NCBI GenBank assembly: GCA_002421565.1
Contig: DIKC01000060.1
Span: 2,564-13,903 of the forward strand
Direction of reading: 5' to 3'
Origin: Desulfobulbaceae bacterium UBA5628
GTDB taxonomy: Bacteria > Desulfobacterota > Desulfobulbia > Desulfobulbales > Desulfurivibrionaceae
DNA length: 11,340 nt
Shown here: one piece after another, positions 6,607 through 11,340 of the stretch
How positions within the stretch are numbered: the first letter of the stretch is position 1
Layout: each line of letters begins with the position of its first letter
Notes under the pieces: model-generated
Database searches by the model: none
What the model saw: the letters and a program-made list of their open reading frames with translations, nothing else
What the model was told of the DNA's origin: nothing
Program-made: the position numbers and the translations under genes

Positions 6607-7710
6607 ATGGGACTCTCATTTCCTAAAATAAAGCTGCCTCGGCTTAAAATGCCCGCCCGACGAAAACGGGAAGAGCTGGCCTTGGGGCTGGATATCGGCT
6701 CCCATGCGGTGAAAATCTGCGAACTGGCCAGCACCGGCAACGGCTACCGGCTCAAAGGCCTGGGTAGCGCCCTCTTGCCGCCCGACTCCCTGGAAGACGG
6801 CGCCCTGGTCGCTCCCGAGGAAGTGGCCCGGGTGATCGCCGCCCTGATCGCCAATCTCAAGCCCAAAACCAAAAAAGTCGCCTTTTCCGTCTCCGGTTAT
6901 TCGGTGATCGTTAAAAAGATCAACCTGGAAGTGATGACCACCGAGGAGTTGGACAAACACATCCACGAAGAGGCGGAGCAATACATCCCCTTTGACATCG
7001 ACGATGTGTATCTCGATTGCCAGGATCTCCACACCAACACCGAAGAGGAAGAACGCACCGATGTGATGCTGGTTGCCGCCAAAAAAGAGGTGGTGGATGG
7101 CTATCTGGAAATGCTGCAATCGATCGGACTCAAGCCGGTGGTGGTGGACGTGGACGCCTTTGCCCTAGAAAACGCCTTTGAAACCAGCTTCAGCCAGGAT
7201 GAAAACGTGGCCCTGGTGGACATCGGCGCCTCCAAAATGAATCTCAATCTCCTGGCCGGTGGCAGTTCCGCCCTGGCCCGGGACGTGGTGCTGGGCGGCC
7301 GCCAGTTGACCGAACAAATCGCCAAGGCCCTCAATCTTTCCTTTGACGAGGCCGAAGAGCTCAAGCTGGGCCGCACCGCCGCCCCTGATCAGGAGACCCA
7401 GGAGACCATCGCCCGGCTGGTGCGGGAAACCTGCACTCAGTGGAGCGCCGAGATCAAGCGGGCGCTTGATTTCTACCAGACCAACCACCCCGATGATCCG
7501 ATCCAGCGGCTGGTAATCAGTGGCGGCGGCGCCAAGTTGGCCGGGCTGGCCGACTTCCTCGGCCGGGAAACCGGCCTGCCGGCCGAGATTTTCAATCCCT
7601 TTGCCCGGGCGGAAGTTGATGAAAGCGTGATCAATCCCGCCTACCTCAAGGCGGTTGCCCCGGAAATGGTGCTGGCCGCCGGTCTGGCCACCCGGCCGGC
7701 GGAGTTCTAG
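6607..7710 (+). CDS. pilM: Type IV pilus assembly protein PilM
   Basis: Actin-like (FtsA-fold) cytoplasmic ATPase-type protein that binds the N-terminal tail of PilN and joins the pilus motor to the inner-membrane alignment complex. 367 residues, close to the family norm. The nucleotide-binding motifs are visible: phosphate-1 LGLDIGSHAVKICEL (residues 26-40), phosphate-2 VALVDIGASKMNL (201-213), and the adenosine motif VISGGGAKLAGL (303-314). EQYIPFDIDDV (125-134) is a typical PilM stretch. The N-terminal 20 residues are rich in Lys/Arg with a short extension before the actin-like domain. First gene of pilMNOP; pilN follows after 9 bp. The ATG has a weak ribosome site (AAAAGG), next to an inverted repeat that could modulate initiation. 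Confidence 0.96.
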   Translation: MGLSFPKIKLPRLKMPARRKREELALGLDIGSHAVKICELASTGNGYRLKGLGSALLPPDSLEDGALVAPEEVARVIAALIANLKPKTKKVAFSVSGYSVIVKKINLEVMTTEELDKHIHEEAEQYIPFDIDDVYLDCQDLHTNTEEEERTDVMLVAAKKEVVDGYLEMLQSIGLKPVVVDVDAFALENAFETSFSQDENVALVDIGASKMNLNLLAGGSSALARDVVLGGRQLTEQIAKALNLSFDEAEELKLGRTAAPDQETQETIARLVRETCTQWSAEIKRALDFYQTNHPDDPIQRLVISGGGAKLAGLADFLGRETGLPAEIFNPFARAEVDESVINPAYLKAVAPEMVLAAGLATRPAEF

Positions 7711-7719
7711 GGGGCGACC

Positions 7720-8325
7720 ATGATCCGGATCAACCTGCTCCCCATCAAGCAGATCAAAAAGCGCCTGCGCCTGCGCCAGGAGGCGATCGGCTTCGTTCTC
7801 TCGCTGCTGGTGGTGCTGGCGGTGCTGCTCGCGGTCGCTCTGGGCCTGAACGGCGCCATCAATTCTCTGAAGGCCGAGATCAAGGGACTGGAGCAGAAAA
7901 AAAATTCCTATACCGCGATCATCAAGCAAATCGAACAGATTAAAAAGGAGCGGGAGGCCCTGGAGGCCAAACTCAAGGCGATCGGCCAGTTGCAGGCCGG
8001 TTCCCAGATCACGGTGCGGGTACTGGATGAAGTGGCCAACCTGACCCCGGCCGACCGGATGTGGCTGACCTCCATGCGGGTGGCCGGAAGTCGCCTGCAA
8101 CTGGCGGGGGTGGCCTTGGACAACGCCACCGTTGCTCAGTATATGCGGGGTTTGGAAAGTTCGCCCTTCTTCGGGGTGGCTGACCTGGCCAACTCTTCCC
8201 AAACCACGGCCGGCGGCCAAAAACTGACTTCCTTTGCCCTCAGCATCGCGATCACGCCGCCTGCCCCGCCGGAGGCAAAAGCGCCGACCGAGCCGCCGCC
8301 ACCCGAACCGGGGAAAAAGCGATGA
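7720..8325 (+). CDS. pilN: Type IV pilus assembly protein PilN
   Basis: Bitopic inner-membrane protein that bridges PilM in the cytoplasm and PilO in the periplasm. It starts with IRINLLPIK, the conserved PilN tail that lies in the PilM groove. One membrane segment follows (residues 22-44), then a coiled coil (about 48-90) and a ferredoxin-like periplasmic domain (about 95-180, with MRVAGSRLQLAGVALDN). The C-terminus is a proline- and glutamate-rich tail (181-201). 201 residues is near the usual length. ATG follows GGGGG by a short spacer. The stop overlaps the pilO start (ATGA), indicating coupled translation and equal amounts, as expected for a PilN-PilO heterodimer. Confidence 0.95.
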   Translation: MIRINLLPIKQIKKRLRLRQEAIGFVLSLLVVLAVLLAVALGLNGAINSLKAEIKGLEQKKNSYTAIIKQIEQIKKEREALEAKLKAIGQLQAGSQITVRVLDEVANLTPADRMWLTSMRVAGSRLQLAGVALDNATVAQYMRGLESSPFFGVADLANSSQTTAGGQKLTSFALSIAITPPAPPEAKAPTEPPPPEPGKKR

Positions 8326-8969
8326 ATCCCAAACTCGCCGATCTCATCAAAAGTTTGGACGCCTTCCTGGAGGCCAGGGTCAGCAAACTGGAGCCCAAGA
8401 TCAAGCTGGCCATCTGTCTGGCCGCTTGGGCGGTGCCGGCCGCGGCCTTTTTCTTTCTGGTCTATACCCCCAAGAGCGAGGAAATCGGCAAGCTGGAAAG
8501 CCGCAAAACCAAGCTGGCCGACGAAATCCGCCAGGTGGAAAAGGTGGCCCGGGAACTGGACAAACACAAGGCGGAACAGCGAGAGGTTGAAATCCGCTTC
8601 CAAGCCGCCTCCCTGCTTCTGCCGGGGCAACAGGAGATCCCCTCCCTGCTGACCAATATCTCCGGCCAGGGGATCAACTCCGGCCTGGAATTTCTCTCCT
8701 TCAAGCCGCAGAAGGAAGCACCCAAGGAATTTTACGCCGAAATCCCGGTGGATATTGCGATCCGGGGGCCGTACCATAATGTCGGCCTTTTTCTCGACAA
8801 GATCAGCAAACTGCCGCGAATCGTCACGGTCAATAATTTAAACATGGGTTCTCCCACCCGGATGGATAAGGCGATGACACTGAACACCACCTTTACCCTG
8901 GTAACCTATCGCTTCATAGAACCGAAGCCGCAGGAAGATGCTAAAAAGCCGCCGAAAAAGAAAAAATAA
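8322..8969 (+). CDS. pilO: Type IV pilus assembly protein PilO
   Basis: Inner-membrane partner of PilN in the alignment complex. 215 residues: a cytoplasmic N-terminus, one membrane segment (about 28-48), a coiled coil (about 50-92), then a ferredoxin-like domain (about 105-198) with the PilO-type sequence FYAEIPVDIAIRGPYHNVG and FLDKISKLPRIVTVNNL. It ends in a lysine- and proline-rich tail whose coding sequence overlaps pilP by 32 bp. Length, fold order and position after pilN all agree. Confidence 0.94.
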   Translation: MNPKLADLIKSLDAFLEARVSKLEPKIKLAICLAAWAVPAAAFFFLVYTPKSEEIGKLESRKTKLADEIRQVEKVARELDKHKAEQREVEIRFQAASLLLPGQQEIPSLLTNISGQGINSGLEFLSFKPQKEAPKEFYAEIPVDIAIRGPYHNVGLFLDKISKLPRIVTVNNLNMGSPTRMDKAMTLNTTFTLVTYRFIEPKPQEDAKKPPKKKK

Positions 8970-9624
8970 GCCGGCTCGGCGATTCTCGCTCGCCTTGCTT
9001 TTGGCGCTGACTCTGACCCTGGCCCTGGGGCCGGGAACGGCGAGTCTCGCCCAGGAAGCGGCGCCGGCCCCGGCGATTGCCCAAGAGACGGCGCCGCCGC
9101 CCGCCGAGGCCCCGGAGTTTCCGGTGATCGAGGTGGCCGACATCTTCGGGCCGGTCAGCGAAGACCAAGCCGAGGGAACAGCGGCCGTCACCCCGATTCT
9201 GGCCCCGGATGTTTCCCCGGAAGTGGCGGCCGCCCTGGAAGAATTCCTCCGCCAGGGGTTTAATCTTGGCTTCAACTATCAGCGGGAAGGAAGGGCCGAT
9301 CCCTTCTTCCCCTTCCTGGCCCAGGAAATGCTCCAAGCGGCCACCGCGGAGCGGGAAGAATTGAGCGGCATGCGTCGCTATGAACCGGGGCAGTTGACCC
9401 TGGTGGCCATTGTTCAGGGCGGCCGGCAGCCCCTGGCCATGGTTCAGGACGCGGCCGGGGTCGGTTACATTATCCGGCCCGGCACTCCCATCGGCCGCAC
9501 CGGCGAGGTAATCGCCATTGCCGCCGACCGGGTCATCATCCGTCAGGAGGCGTTTTCCCTGACCAAGGAAAAAGAATACCGCACCGTTGAAATGGTGCTA
9601 CAGAAAGAGGGAGAGAAGAAATGA
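8938..9624 (+). CDS. pilP: Type IV pilus assembly protein PilP
   Basis: Periplasmic protein that ties PilN-PilO to the PilQ secretin. 228 residues. A strongly basic N-terminus (KSRRKRKNKPARR) is followed by a hydrophobic run (17-32) and a plausible signal peptidase I site after ASLA (residue 38). A proline/alanine-rich linker follows. The conserved PilP core is seen from about residue 112: FNYQREGRADPFFPF, then LTLVAIVQG, then VGYIIRPGTPIG and EKEYRTVEM. The typical PilP is a lipoprotein, but no cysteine is found near the cleavage site, so this one is probably soluble. ATG at 8938 is chosen because only it keeps the basic signal-peptide start; it overlaps the end of pilO by 32 bp. The stop overlaps the next start (ATGA). 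Confidence 0.9.
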   Translation: MLKSRRKRKNKPARRFSLALLLALTLTLALGPGTASLAQEAAPAPAIAQETAPPPAEAPEFPVIEVADIFGPVSEDQAEGTAAVTPILAPDVSPEVAAALEEFLRQGFNLGFNYQREGRADPFFPFLAQEMLQAATAEREELSGMRRYEPGQLTLVAIVQGGRQPLAMVQDAAGVGYIIRPGTPIGRTGEVIAIAADRVIIRQEAFSLTKEKEYRTVEMVLQKEGEKK

Positions 9625-11240
9625 ACCGTTTCCTCTGTTTTTTGATCGCGCTGCTGACCGCTTTGGCGGTGGCGGCCCCACCCGCCGCCGAGGCGGCCTA
9701 CCGGATCGCCGCGGTCAACATCGAGCAAAGCGGTGAAAAGTTCCAGGTTCGGGTGAAAGGCGACGGGCCGCCCACCTATACCATGTATGAACTGTTCGAG
9801 CCGCTGCGGCTGGTGATCGATATCGCCGATGCCGCCCTGGCCCCCGAAGCCCTGACCAAAACCAAGCTGCCCCAGGGGCCGATCCAGGCCCTCAAAGGTT
9901 CGCTGCTGAGCGGCCAGAAACCGCCGGTAGCCCGGCTGGAACTGGAGTTGCGCGAAGACCGGGGTTACTCGGTGGAACGGCAAAAAAACGACATCGTGGT
10001 GGTCTTCTCCCGAACCGCCAGAAGTTCCGCTCCCAGCGTCACCCTGGCCGCGCCGGAACCATCGGGCGGGGCGGCGGCGATTATTGCCGATCTCGCGGCC
10101 CAACCGGCCCCGATGGTTGATCACCAGCCGGCGATTGCCGCCTTTCTTGGCAGCGGGGAGCGGATTCAGCCGCTGATCCCGCCGCTCGTCCCGGTCAAGG
10201 CGAAAACCTCCGCGCCCGCGCCGGAGCAGGCCCCGGCGGTTACCGCCCCTAAAGCCGCCCCGGCCGCCAAAGCGGCGACTCCTCCGGCCGCGCCGTCCGA
10301 CACCTTCGGCTTTGCCGGTTATGAAAAACAAAAAATCAGCGTTGATTTCTTCAAAATCGACCTCCACAACGTCTTCCGCCTGTTCGGGGAAATCAGCGGC
10401 CAGAACATCGTGGTGGACGAAGGGGTCAAGGGCAACCTGACCCTGGCCCTCCAGGAAGTGCCGTGGGATTTCGCCCTCGACATCATCCTCAATCTCAAGG
10501 ATCTCCAGAAAGAAGAGCGCTTCAGCACCATCGTCATTTCGCCCAAGGCCAAGCAGTTTGTCTGGCCCAAGACCGCCACCGACGCCATCGCCTTCAAAGC
10601 CGACGGCAGCATGGAAAAAGTCGAGGCGATCTCGGTACGCCAGCGGCTGGAGACCCCGAAAGAGGTACTGGAGGCCAAGGATCTCATCCGCCAGGCAGGT
10701 GATCTCGAAAAACGGGGCGAATATGAAGCGGCCCTGGCCCGCTATGAAGAAGCCTTTGCCAAATGGCCGGACAACGGCGGCCTGGCGATGCGGATGGCCA
10801 CCATCTGCCTGGCCCGGCTCGGCCTTAACGCCAAAACGGTTCATTACGCCAAAGCGGCCCTGGCCCTGGAGCCGAACAACGGCGAAGCGGCCCTGCTGGC
10901 AGCCATTGCCCTGGCCAACATGAAAAAGGTGGAAGAAGCCAAGGGCTACTTTGACCGCGCCATCAGCACCCCCCGGCCGACGGCGGAGGCGCTTCTCAAC
11001 TATGCCGCCTTTGCCGAGGAACACGAAAGTTACCACGGCGCCCAGGCCCTGCTCGCCCGCCATACCCAACTCTACGGCGACACCTTGGACACCATGGTGG
11101 GCCGCGCCAGACTGTATGATAAACTGGGCGATGAGGGAAAAGCGGTGGGCGAATACCGCACTCTGCTCTTTTCCGGCTACCAGTTGCCCGAGGATCTGTA
11201 CCGTTATGTGCAGGGCCGGGTTACGGCGGCCGGGGAATAA
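9621..11240 (+). CDS. PilQ-like periplasmic protein: AMIN + secretin N0 + TPR, no secretin barrel
   Basis: A 539-residue exported protein in the position normally held by pilQ. Order of parts: signal peptide (1-26, ending AEA); AMIN domain (about 27-129; cell-wall and secretin targeting module, with YTMYELFEPLRLVIDIAD); alanine/proline linker (about 133-228); secretin N0/STN-like domain (about 236-310; KISVDFFKIDLHNVFRLF, SGQNIVVDEGVKGNLTLAL and VPWDFALDIIL are typical of PilQ); then at least four TPR-type helical repeats (about 350-515, such as GEYEAALARYEEAFAKWPDN and VHYAKAALALEPNN). The secretin domain itself is absent. Its frame is continuous, so this is a real architecture and not a frameshift. 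It may be a docking or pilotin-like factor (pilotins PilF/Tgl are TPR proteins), which is inference. Translation is coupled to pilP. Confidence 0.85.
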   Translation: MNRFLCFLIALLTALAVAAPPAAEAAYRIAAVNIEQSGEKFQVRVKGDGPPTYTMYELFEPLRLVIDIADAALAPEALTKTKLPQGPIQALKGSLLSGQKPPVARLELELREDRGYSVERQKNDIVVVFSRTARSSAPSVTLAAPEPSGGAAAIIADLAAQPAPMVDHQPAIAAFLGSGERIQPLIPPLVPVKAKTSAPAPEQAPAVTAPKAAPAAKAATPPAAPSDTFGFAGYEKQKISVDFFKIDLHNVFRLFGEISGQNIVVDEGVKGNLTLALQEVPWDFALDIILNLKDLQKEERFSTIVISPKAKQFVWPKTATDAIAFKADGSMEKVEAISVRQRLETPKEVLEAKDLIRQAGDLEKRGEYEAALARYEEAFAKWPDNGGLAMRMATICLARLGLNAKTVHYAKAALALEPNNGEAALLAAIALANMKKVEEAKGYFDRAISTPRPTAEALLNYAAFAEEHESYHGAQALLARHTQLYGDTLDTMVGRARLYDKLGDEGKAVGEYRTLLFSGYQLPEDLYRYVQGRVTAAGE

Positions 11241-11255
11241 AAAGGGGAAAGAATA

Positions 11256-11340
11256 ATGTTAAAGATGAGCGCAACGACCATGAAAATCTTATTGATTCCG
11301 ACCCTGATCCTGTTGACGGCGCTGGCCGCCCTGCTGACGG
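11256..11340 (+). CDS. N-terminus of an exported protein, partial at right edge
   Basis: ATG at 11256 is preceded by AAAGGGG at a suitable distance and opens a frame that runs to the window end (28 codons). The residues MLKMSATTMKILLIPTLI begin a signal peptide or membrane anchor (about 9-28, leucine-rich). It starts 15 bp after the TPR protein, so it belongs to the same operon. The missing secretin PilQ or another pilus protein is a reasonable guess, but the visible part cannot tell. Confidence 0.6.
   Translation, partial: MLKMSATTMKILLIPTLILLTALAALLT

Noticed and set aside
9543..11069. 508-codon minus-strand open frame over the AMIN-TPR gene, and a 351-codon one at 7165-8220 over pilM and pilN
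   Set aside because: They are antisense to well-recognised proteins, with shadow-like composition and no ribosome site worth noting.
1..11340. tRNA, rRNA, CRISPR array or transposase genes
   Set aside because: None was seen on either strand. The only tandem repeat of note is the 13-bp array, which has no spacers.

Overview
This window looks like the chromosome of a GC-rich Gram-negative bacterium. The pil genes, the spliced-together order of housekeeping genes and the protein styles suggest a deltaproteobacterium (Desulfobacterota, possibly Desulfobulbales-like). That placement is inference from gene content and composition; no rRNA or marker search was possible.

Layout. (1) Positions 1-1368 hold the 3' end of topA (DNA topoisomerase I) with four C-terminal zinc ribbons. 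A terminator-like hairpin follows. (2) Positions 1463-1819 hold a small stand-alone protein of the flagellar rod/hook (FlgC-like) family, with no other flagellar gene in view. (3) Positions 1820-3423 are an accessory island: a HicB antitoxin and HicA toxin pair with overlapping genes, a strong 16-bp hairpin, and a 356-residue HNH endonuclease whose N-terminal 280 residues I do not recognise. Composition falls sharply in the HNH gene. The island ends in three tandem 13-bp repeats that run into the stop codon of pyrC. (4) Positions 3424-6307, minus strand, hold a compact operon transcribed right to left: lepB (signal peptidase I), pyrB (aspartate carbamoyltransferase) and pyrC (dihydroorotase). 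pyrB and pyrC catalyse consecutive steps of pyrimidine synthesis and abut with no spacer. (5) Positions 6308-6606 are the divergent regulatory region, with a candidate promoter on each strand and two hairpins in the pil leader. (6) From 6607 to the right edge, plus strand, is a type IV pilus alignment operon, pilM-pilN-pilO-pilP, with genes overlapping or nearly touching. In the place where pilQ is expected there is a protein with an AMIN domain, a secretin N0/STN-like domain and TPR repeats, but no secretin barrel. Another exported protein begins at 11256 and runs off the window.

How it works together. PilM (cytoplasm), PilN and PilO (inner membrane) and PilP (periplasm) normally link the pilus motor to the PilQ secretin. 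Here the fifth gene seems to supply PilQ-type periplasmic domains fused to TPRs, which would suit a secretin assembly or docking factor; the secretin itself must lie elsewhere, possibly in the next gene. This, and the hicBA-HNH island with its odd junction repeats, are the parts most worth a second look. No rRNA, tRNA, CRISPR array or transposase was seen.
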